Shown one piece after another: positions 18,745-27,901 of a stretch of 64,000 bases of DNA. The notes beneath the pieces were generated by a model, which worked only from the letters and a program-made list of their open reading frames with translations, had not been told where the DNA came from and searched no databases. This DNA is from Sulfidibacter corallicola (GTDB lineage Bacteria; Acidobacteriota; Holophagae; Acanthopleuribacterales; Acanthopleuribacteraceae), in the NCBI RefSeq assembly GCF_017498545.1, contig NZ_CP071793.1, positions 3,923,501 to 3,987,500 of the forward strand, read 5' to 3'. The translations under genes and the position numbers were made by a program. Numbering within the stretch: the stretch's first letter is position 1; every line of letters begins with the position of its first letter.

Positions 18745-19752
18745 ATGCCCTGGCGCCACACCATCGATCTCGTCAAAACCATGGGTCGCGCCTTCCAGTT
18801 CTGTCCCCCCATGTGGGCCAACGCCCTACTCGGGAAACCCGGCGACTGGGTGCCGCCCTATCCGAAACATTCTGAATTTCGCATCCTGGATCCTCGCAAA
18901 CCCGTGCGCGCCCTCCACTATCTCATCGATGCCGGTCTTTTCCCGATCCCCTTCACGCGACCCGGATGGCTGGGTCTCGTTCCCGATGTCTTCTTTCTCC
19001 AAACCCCACACGTCATGCACTGGCAGGGCCAGGAGGAGACCTACGACGATTTTCCCGACGAAGCCTGGTTCTTCATCAACGGCGTCACCACCAACAACGA
19101 CGTCGCCAAAATGCAGCGTGCCTGCCTGACCCATTTTTTCCGGCGACCGATCACCATCATCCAGAACCCCTCGGACTCGATCTACCTGGACGTCATGGAG
19201 GCCGCCATCGGCAAGACCGGCGCCTGGATGGCCAAACCCGCCCACCTGGCCGAGGTCGAGTTGAAGCGAGCCCTGCTCTCGGATAAAAAGAAGATCGTGG
19301 TCATCGCCTATTCGCAGGGATCCATCATCATGGCCAACGCCTTGCGGAAACTGGCGCGCAACCCGGCGGCGGTCGCCCAAATGCACAAGCTGGAGATCTA
19401 CACCTTCGCCAACGCCTGCGACAAGATGAACTACCTGGACAAGATCAACCGGATTCCCCACATCGAAAACTACGCCAATCGCCACGACCTCGTGGCGCGA
19501 CTGGGTGTGTTGGCCCCCAAAAAACGCGGCATCATTTGCATCGACGGCCCGGTGTTCGTCAACGAGCTGTGGGGCCACCTGCTCAACGAGCACTACCTAT
19601 ACCGCCTGCTCGACGAAAAGGGCGAGTCCAACTACCGCTTCGACCCCAAGGCCAACCCACGCTTCAAACCCGACGGAGCGCCGCCGGAACCGCGCCTGCT
19701 TCGCTACCACAAGGACGCGTTGCGAGCCGCTCGCCGTTCAACTGCCTATTGA
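18745..19752 (+). CDS. Putative alpha/beta-hydrolase-fold protein
   Basis: No named family recognised. The strand-turn-helix IVVIAYSQGSIIMANAL (Ser near residue 193, G-x-S-x-G variant YSQGS) is the nucleophile elbow of alpha/beta hydrolases. Downstream Asp/His candidates occur in YANRHDLVARLG and WGHLLNEHYL. FFINGVTTNNDVAK near residue 110 resembles the first core strand with the oxyanion turn. No signal peptide is present. GAGAGG lies upstream of the ATG. Its last 15 bases overlap the end of the convergent membrane gene. Substrate unknown; lipase or esterase activity is only inferred. Confidence 0.65.
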   Translation: MPWRHTIDLVKTMGRAFQFCPPMWANALLGKPGDWVPPYPKHSEFRILDPRKPVRALHYLIDAGLFPIPFTRPGWLGLVPDVFFLQTPHVMHWQGQEETYDDFPDEAWFFINGVTTNNDVAKMQRACLTHFFRRPITIIQNPSDSIYLDVMEAAIGKTGAWMAKPAHLAEVELKRALLSDKKKIVVIAYSQGSIIMANALRKLARNPAAVAQMHKLEIYTFANACDKMNYLDKINRIPHIENYANRHDLVARLGVLAPKKRGIICIDGPVFVNELWGHLLNEHYLYRLLDEKGESNYRFDPKANPRFKPDGAPPEPRLLRYHKDALRAARRSTAY

Positions 19753-20163
19753 GCCAAAAAAGTGGTAGACCACTTCGCCGCCCTCGTTGACCCGAATCTG
19801 GGCGAGGCCGTCGCTGTGGCAGCGGTCCAGCATCCGCTTGGCCTCGGCCGAAGCCAAAGCGGTGGAGACAGCCACTTGGGACACGGTGAGTTCGCCACCG
19901 TTGCGCTGCGCCAAATCCAGGATCATGCGTTCGTCGCGCTCGGCCCGTAGTTGGGTGCGACGGCGGAGCGCGTAGATCACCATAAAGAGCCCGAGCCCCA
20001 AAGGCACGAGACCCAGAAAGATACCGGCGGCCAGATTCTCGACGAGGGACTTTTTGCCATCCAGTTGCATCAGCAGGAAGCCCAGGCACATGACCGCCCC
20101 GAAAAGGGCGGAGGCCGAACCTGCCAAGCCGAGCAGTACATGCCTCAGTTTCACGGTGCTCAC
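19738..20163 (-). CDS. Two-helix membrane protein with winged-helix-like tail
   Basis: Hypothetical protein of about 141 residues with two hydrophobic segments near the N-terminus. A basic helix (RRRTQLRAERDERMI) follows, then a ~65-residue domain (LAQRNGGELTVSQVAVSTALASAEAKRMLDRCHSDGLA) that reads like a winged helix-turn-helix, ending GEVVYHFFGSIGS. The start is uncertain. GTG at 20163 is used; an upstream TTG (20190) and a downstream GTG (20154) are possible. It converges on and overlaps the hydrolase-like gene by 15 bases. Confidence 0.6.
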   Translation of the reverse strand: MSTVKLRHVLLGLAGSASALFGAVMCLGFLLMQLDGKKSLVENLAAGIFLGLVPLGLGLFMVIYALRRRTQLRAERDERMILDLAQRNGGELTVSQVAVSTALASAEAKRMLDRCHSDGLAQIRVNEGGEVVYHFFGSIGS

Positions 20164-21359
20164 CACCTGAAAGCGCGGGTTTTCACCCAATAAATTGCGT
20201 TGCTGAAAGTCCTTCCATCATACCCCGCAAAACCCTCGCTGCAAAGTCTTCGCTACAAGGTGACCCCAGCTCGCCAGGGCTCTGCTCTGCCCAACACGCA
20301 GGACACCCCGAACCGCAAGCTAGCAGAACCTTTACATTCAACCAAAAAGCACAGATCCGCGATCGAACCGTGATAAATTCATTCTATCTCCTCCATAAAC
20401 AATCTTTACGTGCAAATTCAAACTTCGTGAAAAACGACCCCAACAACCGCAAACCGATGCATGTTTTGAAATTTCATTTACCTAATCATTACAAAAAAAC
20501 TTGAACTTTGAAGCCACTCTCCATATGCTTGCCGAAAGAAGAGAGGCCCGTTCTCGATTTCATGCTGTGGCCCCTTTTTGGCCCTCCCCTCTCCGCCGCT
20601 TCCAGCAAGCGTTCTACCACGGACCCCGCTATCGATTTTCTGTCCAGCCCTATGGCCGAGACCCGGCACCGCGGATCTCGCAGCCGGGGTGGTCGCTGTC
20701 CTCGTGCCCCCCTACGAATCGAGATACGCACTCGAAATCGCGCACTTGCGCCAGGTCGCCATATGACGGCGTACCGCTGCGGCGCTCGCGAGCCAGGGAG
20801 TTGCCTGTGGTGCGGATTCCACGGCGCTTGACCCAGAGCGAAGACATAGCTTGACCTCACGAAGGTTGTTGCTCCAACCTTCATTCCCTTCGGCCGGTGC
20901 GGTCCTTGGGGCCGCCCGGCCTTTTTTGGCGCCAACCGATGGGCTACCGTGGAAAGCTAAACGCTTAAAACCCGGCCTCCGTCCTGGGCGGCCACTCTCT
21001 CGAAACAAAGTGGTGCATTCAACCTGAGCTGGGTCTTGCCGTCGCCAAATCTTGATCAGGAAGGCAGGAATGATGGAAACCAGGAAAAGCAGGACCATGA
21101 TGTGTCACCAAATGCCGATCCTTTCCTGCTTTGCGATGTTCATGGGTTCCCGCTAAATTTTTCGGATAAACGAACCATGGCCCTTCGCCAGAAACCAGAT
21201 ACAGTGTATCTTTCTCGAAATCGAGCTGGGCATGCCCGCTGGTGCGCGGCTCTTAATGTAACAAACTCTGTAAAGCTCGAAGGTAAAGCTAAAAACCTAA
21301 ACAAACGTAGGGTCGGGGAGTTCGTCAGTAAATGTCGACCCAGCGGCCTGGGCGGCCTC
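20164..21359. other. Long gene-poor region
   Basis: About 1.2 kb with no gene I can support. An AT-rich part (20200-20510) precedes a GC-rich part with short overlapping ORFs in all frames, none with a ribosome-binding site plus family features. One leftward reading near 21098 starts with a hydrophobic peptide (MVLLFLVSIIPAFLI) and then degrades into Arg-rich sequence, so a decayed gene is possible. A rightward terminator sits at 20892-20927. Confidence 0.45.
20892..20927 (+). terminator. Orphan intrinsic terminator
   Basis: Outer stem GGCCGG/CCGGCC with an inner GCGG/CCGC pairing, followed by six T. A further small hairpin (GAAGGTTG/CCAACCTTC, about 20860-20883) lies just upstream. No upstream CDS. 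Confidence 0.75.
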
Positions 21360-22340
21360 TCAGTGGTTGATGAAACCGACGGCTTCGCGTACGCGACGGG
21401 TGGTTTCGATCGCCGTCTTGCGCGCCTCCTTGGCGCCCTGCCGCAAGACGTCCATGACCTCGTCCGGATGTTCCAGCAGATGGTTGTAGCGATCGCGATA
21501 GGGCTCCAGAAACGCGTCGACCTTTTCGAAGAGCGCCAACTTGGCGTGGCCGTACCCAAAGCCGCCGGCGCGATACTTCTGGGCCATTTCGGCGATTTCG
21601 TCGGCATTTGCGAAGAAGTGATAGAGCCGAAACACGTTGCAGGTGTCCGGATCTTTGGGTTCCTCCAACCCCTTCGAGTCGGTCACGATCGACATGATCT
21701 GCTTCTTGAGCTGTTTTTTGGTGGCGAACAGCTCGATGGTGTTGTGGTAGGACTTGCTCATTTTCTGGCCGTCGGTTCCGGGGATGACCGCCACGTCTTC
21801 CTTGATGACGGGATCGGGCACCACCAACAGCTCGCCGTAGGTCTGGTTGACCTTGATCGCCAGATCGCGGCACACCTCGACGTGCTGTTTCTGGTCCGAT
21901 CCGACCGGCACCAGGTGCGAGTCGTAGATCAGGATGTCGGCCGCCTGAAGCACGGGATAGGCGAAGAGGCCGTGGTTGGCGCTCAATCCGCGCGCAACCT
22001 TGTCTTTGTAGCTGGTGCAACGCTGCAGCAGCCCCATCGGGGCGAAACAGGTGAGGATCCAGGCCAGTTCACAGACCTCGGGCACGTCGGTCTGCATGAA
22101 GAGCAGCGACTTTTCGGGATCCAGGCCCAAGGCGAGATAGGTACGCGCCACGTCGAGGGTTCGCTCGCGCAATTCGGCGGCGTCGGGCAAGGTGGTCAAG
22201 CTGTGGTAGTTGGCGATAAAGAAGTAACGATCCCAGTCGGCCTGAGCCTGGGAGTCGAGATGTTGCTTGATGGCGCCGAGATAGTTGCCCAGGTGAAGCT
22301 TGCCGGAAGGCTGAATGCCGGATAAAACGCGCTTTTTCAT
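21360..22340 (-). CDS. trpS: Tryptophan--tRNA ligase
   Basis: Charges tRNA-Trp. This class I synthetase opens with MKKRVLSGIQPSGKLHLGNY, in which the HIGH-type motif is the GKLHLGNY block (residues 13-20). It carries the KMSKS loop at about residues 193-197. The 326-residue length fits bacterial TrpRS. The ATG at 22340 is preferred over upstream in-frame starts because GGGGA lies six bases before it and the family normally begins at this point. Confidence 0.95.
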   Translation of the reverse strand: MKKRVLSGIQPSGKLHLGNYLGAIKQHLDSQAQADWDRYFFIANYHSLTTLPDAAELRERTLDVARTYLALGLDPEKSLLFMQTDVPEVCELAWILTCFAPMGLLQRCTSYKDKVARGLSANHGLFAYPVLQAADILIYDSHLVPVGSDQKQHVEVCRDLAIKVNQTYGELLVVPDPVIKEDVAVIPGTDGQKMSKSYHNTIELFATKKQLKKQIMSIVTDSKGLEEPKDPDTCNVFRLYHFFANADEIAEMAQKYRAGGFGYGHAKLALFEKVDAFLEPYRDRYNHLLEHPDEVMDVLRQGAKEARKTAIETTRRVREAVGFINH

Positions 22341-22772
22341 AGTGTTCCCCATGTGAATGTCGACAGGCGGTACGAAAACGATCGCGCGATTGTAACCGGA
22401 AGCGTCGCCGGAACGCAACCGGGCGGGTCACGCCGAAAGAGGTGCGCCACAAGGGAAAGGCCGAACGGGACGGGGACCTAGAGGACGGCGGCGACCGCCG
22501 CAATGCGGCAGCAAAAATGAACCGGCATTCATGTCACCCTTTACAGCTTCACAAAAACCTGATTAACTGGTCTTCAGTTACGTTCGAATCGGTTTCCGGC
22601 ACCCTCTTTTGTGTGATATCTTTTGTTGAAAAAATCGGGTTTGACGCCGGACACCAGCTCACCTTTTTTTCGATCCACGGGGCTACACGAACACCTGACG
22701 TGTCACCGGTATCACTTACCTTTTGCCTCATACCGGAATCTTTAAGTGGAATCACGACGAAGGAGATCCTGC
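22341..22772. other. Divergent spacer between trpS and the etf fusion
   Basis: About 430 bases expected to hold both promoters. No gene, riboswitch or terminator was recognised. Confidence 0.4.
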
Positions 22773-24653
22773 ATGACCAATTTAAACATCGCCTGCCTCT
22801 TGTCGCCTATGGCCGATACCGAGGGGCCGATGGATATTGCCGACGGTAACGTTCTTACCGGCGGGAAGAAGATTATGGGGAAATACGGCGAGGTTGGCCT
22901 CGAAGCCACCATCACGTTTGCCGAACAGAACCCCAACACCATTCACACCGACATTCTCTCGATCGGGAAGTCCAAAGAAGTCACTTCCCTGCAGCAGACG
23001 GCCATCGCCATGATCCAGCCCAAGAAACACCCGGGCACCCTCGGCGTGCACGCGCTCAACCTGGACGACATCGACACTCGCGACGCCTATGAAGTCGCCG
23101 ATCTGCTGGTCGCCATGATCAACAAGCTCGACAACAAGCCCGACCTCATTTTCACCGGCCGCGAATCCTGGGACTACGCTCACGGGATCGTCGGCCCTAC
23201 GGTCGCGCAAGGGCTCGGCATGCCCTACTACTCCGGTATTAACGAAGTTCAGCTCAACGACGACAAGAAGTCCGTGACCGCCACGTTCATCGAAGGCAAC
23301 GACAAGATCGTCTACAACGTTCCGCTGCCCGCGGTCTTCGGCACCACCGACTGGCTCAACGGCAAGGACAGCGCCCGTTTCACTTCGCTCAAGGGCGTCA
23401 TGATGGCCAAGAAGTTCAAGCGCAACCAGATGAGCCTGGGCGACCTGGGCGTCACCCCCGCGGCCAAGACCACCATCGAGAGCATCGAACCGGTCGTTTC
23501 CGAGCGCCGCAATCGCAAGATCGAAGCGGACGACAGCGCGCAGATCGCCAAGGAAATGGTCGACATCCTGGTGAACCAGGACAAGGCGATCGCGGGCAAC
23601 ACGGCCGGCGACGACGGCGCCAACCAGGCCGCCGATCCGGTTTCCTGGGCCGACGCCTCTGCCGCGGATCTCAACCTCGCCGAGGACGTGGTGATCGTGG
23701 CCGATCACGACAACAACGCGATCCGGCTTTCCACCAAGCAGGCCACCGCGGTGGCTCGCAAGATCGCCGACGCGACCGGTAAAAAGGTGAGCCTGTTGGT
23801 TCTCGCCAAGAACCCCGACCAGATCGGCGCGAGTTGCGCCGGCTTCGGCGTCGACCGCGTCATCGGCGTGGCTTCCGACGATTTCGAACACACCCACGTC
23901 AACTCCGCCTCCAAATACATCGCCAACCTGTTCGGCGCGGCGCCCTCCTACCTGGTGACGGTCGCCAACGACCTGGGCCGCGATCTGGCAGCCTACCTTT
24001 CGGCTCACTTCAACGGCGGCCTGCTGCAGGACGTCACCGACCTGACCGTCAACGGCGGCAAATTGTCCGGCAAGCGCATCGTGTCCAACGCGCGCTTCAT
24101 CACCACCGAGACGATCACGGCCGACGGCCCGCAGATCGTGAGCGTGCGCGCCACGGCCTTCGATCCGGTTCTTTCGGACAACGCGCCGAGCTTCCACAAG
24201 GTCGCCATCGGCGGCGTGACGGTCAACGCCACCGTGACCAGCGTGGACAAGGGCGAGGAAACCAAGGGCGTGCCCCTGAACGAAGCGAAAGTCATCGTTT
24301 CGGGCGGCCGCGGCATGAAGGCCTCCGAAAACTTCGCGCAATTGCAGGGCTTGGCCGAAACCTTCGGCGGCGCCATGGGCGCATCCCGCGCGGTCACCGA
24401 CCTCGACTGGGTTCCCCACAACCTGCAAATCGGTCAGACCGGTACCACGGTCGCTCCGGACGTCTACTTCGCGGTCGGCATCTCCGGCGCCATCCAGCAC
24501 CTGACCGGGATGCTGGGCTCCAAGTACATCGTGGCCGTGAACCCCGACGCGGACGCCCCGATCCACAAGCACGCGGATCTGAGCATCATCAACAAATGGG
24601 AAAACGTCATTCCGGCCTTTTCCGAGGAGATCAAGCGCGCCCTGGGCAAGTAA
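22773..24653 (+). CDS. Electron transfer flavoprotein, beta-alpha fusion
   Basis: A single 626-residue chain that covers both ETF subunits. The N-terminal ~265 residues match EtfB (DTEGPMDIADG, GRESWDYAHGIVGPTVAQGLG). After an Ala/Asp-rich linker near residue 290, the C-terminal part matches EtfA (VSGGRGMKASENF, then the FAD-binding GQTGTTVAPDVYFAVGISGA, ending NPDADAPIHKHAD). ETF passes electrons from acyl-CoA and other dehydrogenases to the quinone pool. AAGGAG lies seven bases before the ATG. A strong terminator follows and no acyl-CoA dehydrogenase is adjacent. ETF is normally made from two genes, so the fusion is notable. Confidence 0.9.
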   Translation: MTNLNIACLLSPMADTEGPMDIADGNVLTGGKKIMGKYGEVGLEATITFAEQNPNTIHTDILSIGKSKEVTSLQQTAIAMIQPKKHPGTLGVHALNLDDIDTRDAYEVADLLVAMINKLDNKPDLIFTGRESWDYAHGIVGPTVAQGLGMPYYSGINEVQLNDDKKSVTATFIEGNDKIVYNVPLPAVFGTTDWLNGKDSARFTSLKGVMMAKKFKRNQMSLGDLGVTPAAKTTIESIEPVVSERRNRKIEADDSAQIAKEMVDILVNQDKAIAGNTAGDDGANQAADPVSWADASAADLNLAEDVVIVADHDNNAIRLSTKQATAVARKIADATGKKVSLLVLAKNPDQIGASCAGFGVDRVIGVASDDFEHTHVNSASKYIANLFGAAPSYLVTVANDLGRDLAAYLSAHFNGGLLQDVTDLTVNGGKLSGKRIVSNARFITTETITADGPQIVSVRATAFDPVLSDNAPSFHKVAIGGVTVNATVTSVDKGEETKGVPLNEAKVIVSGGRGMKASENFAQLQGLAETFGGAMGASRAVTDLDWVPHNLQIGQTGTTVAPDVYFAVGISGAIQHLTGMLGSKYIVAVNPDADAPIHKHADLSIINKWENVIPAFSEEIKRALGK

Positions 24654-24676
24654 GTTCCGCCGCGCAGAAGATCAAA

Positions 24677-24701
24677 GGCCCCGTTCGTCGGGGCCTTTTT
24701 T
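24677..24701 (+). terminator. Intrinsic terminator of the etf fusion
   Basis: Stem GGCCCC/GGGGCC with a 7-base loop, flanked by AAA and six T. Confidence 0.85.
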
Positions 24702-24784
24702 ATTTGGCCGAAGCGCCCCGCCTGGAGTTCCCGGCCGTTCGATCGGGCCCGTCGCGGCAGTGCCGACTTTTCGAAGCGATCCGT

Positions 24785-24880
24785 CTCAGCAGTCCCCGCA
24801 TACCCAGAGTGACGTCCTGCCCGGTAGGTTCATCGGCCCGATGAACATTTCGAAGCAATCCATCCCGGCAGTTCCCGTAT
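24785..24880 (+). repeat. Dispersed GGTAGGTTCA palindromic repeat, copy 2
   Basis: Shares with copy 1 the order AGTCCCCGCAT, AGAGTGACGTC, TGCCCGGTAGGTTCATC, the stem GTTCATCGG/CCGATGAAC, TTCGAAGC, and then a second AGTTCCCG..AT...GAGAG block and GTAAGTTGG. The spacer 24702-25140 around it holds no gene and further degraded pieces. Confidence 0.7.
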
Positions 24881-25140
24881 CCTGGAGAGGATTGCCATTG
24901 CTGTAAGTTGGCCCGCTGGGCCGACATTCGAAGTTACCAATGAAGGGACGTACAAAGCGCCCAAGAGCATAACCCACCAAGCCATCACGAGGCCCATGGA
25001 GCTCCAAAGCACCGAATGAGTCCTCGTTTCAGGCAGATCCATTGCCCGGGTCGGTCCAGCCGACCCAGCCAACCGGGCACCACCACTCTCTCGAAGAGGC
25101 GGGTACCTTGAACGATGTCACGCTGGGGAGTTCAGCGGGC

Positions 25141-25544
25141 CGCTGAACCTACCGGGCACCACGACTATCTCAGAATGGGGGAACTCCGAGAGGAGCGACT
25201 CCGAATGTCGGGCTGGCAGCCCAACTTACAGCCCCGACGCCTTTCTAAGCATGCGGGAACGCTTGACTTGCGTCGCTTCGAATCGTTCGGCAGGGGCTTC
25301 GCCCCGGCCCTACGCCTGGAGCTTGGCGCGCGCATCCCGGGCCGCTGAACCTACCGGGCACCACGGCTATCTCAGAATGGGGGAACTCCGAGAGGAGCGG
25401 CTCCGAATGTCGGGCTGGCAGCCCAACCTACAGCCCCGACGCCTCTCTAAGCATGCGGGAACGCTTGATTTGCGTCGCTTCGAATCGTTCGGCAGGGGCT
25501 TCTCCCCGGCCCTACGCCTGGAGCTTGGCGCGCGCGTCGCGGGC
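25141..25544. repeat. 202-bp tandem duplication reaching into the oxidoreductase gene
   Basis: The unit 25141-25342 is repeated at 25343-25544 with a period of 202 bases. Only about six mismatches are visible over the first ~190 positions. Each unit starts with the repeat arm CGCTGAACCTACCGGGCA (inverted GGTAGGTTCA family). Each ends with CCCTACGCCTGGAGCTTGGCGCG, which in the right-hand unit is the stop codon and last codons of the adjacent oxidoreductase gene. The left unit therefore carries a relic copy of that gene's 3' end. Confidence 0.9.
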
Positions 25545-26894
25545 GGCGTTGCGCACGATCTCGTTCAGCGCCGGGTGAATGAAGGTCGTCGCCAACAAGT
25601 CGTCCAAGGTACCTTTCATCTGCATCAGCGTGATGACCTGGTGCACCAGGACGCTGGCCTCGTGGCCGATGATGTGGCAGCCGAGAATCTTGCGGTCGGC
25701 CCGATTCACCAGGATCTTGACGAACCCTTCCTCCGAACGCAACGCCATGCCCATGGCACTGGCGGCGTAGTTGCGGAATCCGACCACGTAGTCGGCGCCG
25801 CGCGCCTGGAGCTGGTCCTCGGTCTCGCCGACCCCGGCCACCTGGGGCGACGAAAAGACCGCGTGCGGCATGGCCCCGTAGTCGATCGCCTCGTCGCAAG
25901 GCTCGGCGATGGTCGTGCGGAACAGGTACTCCCCTTCCAAATTGACCGAATGGCGGAACATGAAATTGCCGGCCACGTCGCCCAGGGCCCAAACGCCCTC
26001 GGCCGTGGTGCGCAGGCGATCGTCGACACGGATGAAGCCATCGGGCCGGGTCTCGACCCCGGCGGCGGCCAGGTTGAGATTGTCGCTGTTGGGTACCACA
26101 CCGGTGGCGATCAGCAGGGCGTCGCCCTCCAGCTCCATCTTCAGGCCGCCCTCGCCGCAGATCGCCATCTTGTAGACACCGTTTTCGAAGGTCACCCAAT
26201 CCACCGTCGCCTCGTGATACACCTTGGCATGGCGCTGAAACGCCTTGTGGAACGCGGCACGCACCTGGGCATCTTCGGGACGCAGCAGCACCGAACGCAC
26301 GACCATCGAAATGTCGGTCCCCAGGGCGCTGAAGTAATAGGCCAGTTCGGTGGCGATATAGCCGCCGCCGACCACGATCATCTTTTTCGGTTGTTTCTCG
26401 AGCCGCAGGGCCTCGGTACTGGTCAGGAAGGGCACCTTGTCCAAGCCGGGAATGTGGGGAATGCGCGGACGCGATCCGGTCGCGATGTACACCTTGTCGG
26501 CACTGAGGGTCTTGCCGCGCACGCTGACGGTGCGGTCACCCACGAAGCGGGCTTCGCCGTGGTAGTAGTGCAGGTTTTCGTTTTTGCGATAGCCGGGCAG
26601 GATACTGTCGGACTCGTCGTCGATGGTTTGACTGACACGCTGCACGAGCGCTTCGAAATCCACCTCGAAACCCTTGGGCCGCAGGTTGTAGCGCGATGCG
26701 GTGGAAATCGTCTCCGCCACCTCGGCCGCATGAATCAACATCTTGGAGGGAATACAGCCCCGATTGAGACAGGTACCGCCCAGACGGTCCTTCTCGACAA
26801 TGGCCGCTTTCAAACCCAGGTGGCTGGCCGGGGTGGATATTTTGGTACCGCCGCCGGAGCCGATCACCAGGACATCGTAGTGCTGGTCACTCAT
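25512..26894 (-). CDS. Dihydrolipoamide dehydrogenase-like pyridine nucleotide-disulfide oxidoreductase
   Basis: FAD-dependent class I disulfide oxidoreductase of 460 residues. The redox cysteines are Cys42 and Cys47 (GGTCLNRGCIPSK). An NAD(P)-binding VVGGGYIATELA lies near residue 180, the second FAD motif is ALGDVAGN, and the catalytic His-Glu dyad is in THPALNEI near the C-terminus. The first dinucleotide motif reads GSGGGT in place of the usual GxGxxG. Lipoamide dehydrogenase and mycothione reductase both fit; no 2-oxoacid dehydrogenase E1/E2 genes are adjacent, so the partner is unknown. Its last codons lie inside a 202-bp tandem duplication. Confidence 0.85.
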   Translation of the reverse strand: MSDQHYDVLVIGSGGGTKISTPASHLGLKAAIVEKDRLGGTCLNRGCIPSKMLIHAAEVAETISTASRYNLRPKGFEVDFEALVQRVSQTIDDESDSILPGYRKNENLHYYHGEARFVGDRTVSVRGKTLSADKVYIATGSRPRIPHIPGLDKVPFLTSTEALRLEKQPKKMIVVGGGYIATELAYYFSALGTDISMVVRSVLLRPEDAQVRAAFHKAFQRHAKVYHEATVDWVTFENGVYKMAICGEGGLKMELEGDALLIATGVVPNSDNLNLAAAGVETRPDGFIRVDDRLRTTAEGVWALGDVAGNFMFRHSVNLEGEYLFRTTIAEPCDEAIDYGAMPHAVFSSPQVAGVGETEDQLQARGADYVVGFRNYAASAMGMALRSEEGFVKILVNRADRKILGCHIIGHEASVLVHQVITLMQMKGTLDDLLATTFIHPALNEIVRNAARDARAKLQA

Positions 26895-27012
26895 GCGTCA
26901 CTCCTGTTTCGGGCGCGAGACCTGCCACCGGCGTCGCATGCACCGAACAACCCGGCCCGTTTGGTGCCCGGAACCGACCGGGCGCGTTCGCGAAAGGGGA
27001 TCCCAAAATATG

Positions 27013-27042
27013 AAAAAAGCGGCCAAAATCAGCCGCTTTTTT
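27013..27042 (-). terminator. Bidirectional terminator downstream of the HU gene
   Basis: AAAAAAGCGGC / GCCGCTTTTTT, symmetrical. It closes the leftward HU gene before the oxidoreductase gene begins. Confidence 0.8.
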
Positions 27043-27108
27043 CAACTCGGGAGGATTCCCGGTATTTCATTGGGAAACGAGGTTCCCGTCACAAGTTCAA
27101 TGGGTAAC

Positions 27109-27381
27109 TTACATCACCGCGTCGAGAAGGTTCTTACCCGGACGGAACTTAGGCACTTTCTTTTCCGGAATGGTAATGGCCTCGTTGGTACGGGGGTTAC
27201 GACCGGTACGCGCAGCACGGTTCGCGACGGAAAAGGTACCGAAGTTTACCAGAGTAACTTTGTCGCCGTCTTTCAAAGCATTGACAACCGCATCCAGCAT
27301 AGCGTCAAGGGCTTTCGTAGCCTGAGCCTTGGAAATGTCGGCCTCATTAGCCATCACACTAACGAGATCAGCTTTATTCAT
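27109..27381 (-). CDS. hup: HU-family DNA-binding protein
   Basis: Small histone-like protein of 90 residues that bends and compacts DNA as a dimer. It starts MNKADLVSVMA and has the hallmark VNFGTFSVANRAARTGRNPRTNE with the DNA-intercalating Pro in the RNPRT arm, ending VPKFRPGKNLLDAV. GGAGGAAA precedes the ATG by about six bases. It has its own promoter and terminator. Nothing separates it from IHF by context, but the sequence is HU-type. Confidence 0.95.
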   Translation of the reverse strand: MNKADLVSVMANEADISKAQATKALDAMLDAVVNALKDGDKVTLVNFGTFSVANRAARTGRNPRTNEAITIPEKKVPKFRPGKNLLDAVM

Positions 27382-27901
27382 GTCGATTTCCTCCCCTAAG
27401 CATTAAGCACGATCTTTGGAGATTTTGGAGTTTATGCCCGCCAAACCCAGTTGTCAAGCCGATTTCAGGTATCCAGCCATATCCAAAAGGGAGTCACGAG
27501 AAACACAACGAAGAGTACTTTTAACAAGCGGAAACCTAGCGGTCAAGCGGATTCTTGGCAAAACCTCTTGTTTGACCGGATTAAGTGAGAAATGGCCAAA
27601 AAGCTTACGTAAATGCACATCTCCAGCGAAAAGCCTGTATCCGCAGTCGCATTCACACAATTCGAAGATTATTCCCCCGATCTCGCGAACCACCACCGCA
27701 AAAGAAGCCCTTCACCGCGTCAAAACCGGGTGAATTCCCAAGGGACGACCGTTCTCCGCCGCACTGGAAAAGCCGCCGGTTTCTGAGGTATGGTTAGGGA
27801 ACTCGGCGATCGTGCGCCCGCGGCGCACGGGATCCCATCTCCAGGCGGGTGTCGCGCCGGCAGGCTACCTCCCGCCCGTCTCAATCACGCGAGGTAGCTT
27901 C
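27382..27901. other. Divergent spacer between hup and the miaE-like gene
   Basis: Holds the hup promoter on the minus strand. The remaining ~440 bases show no gene. Confidence 0.4.
27429..27457 (-). promoter_or_regulatory. hup promoter
   Basis: On the minus strand a perfect TTGACA (27457-27452) is followed after 17 bases by TAAACT (27434-27429), about 50 bases before the HU start codon. Confidence 0.65.
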
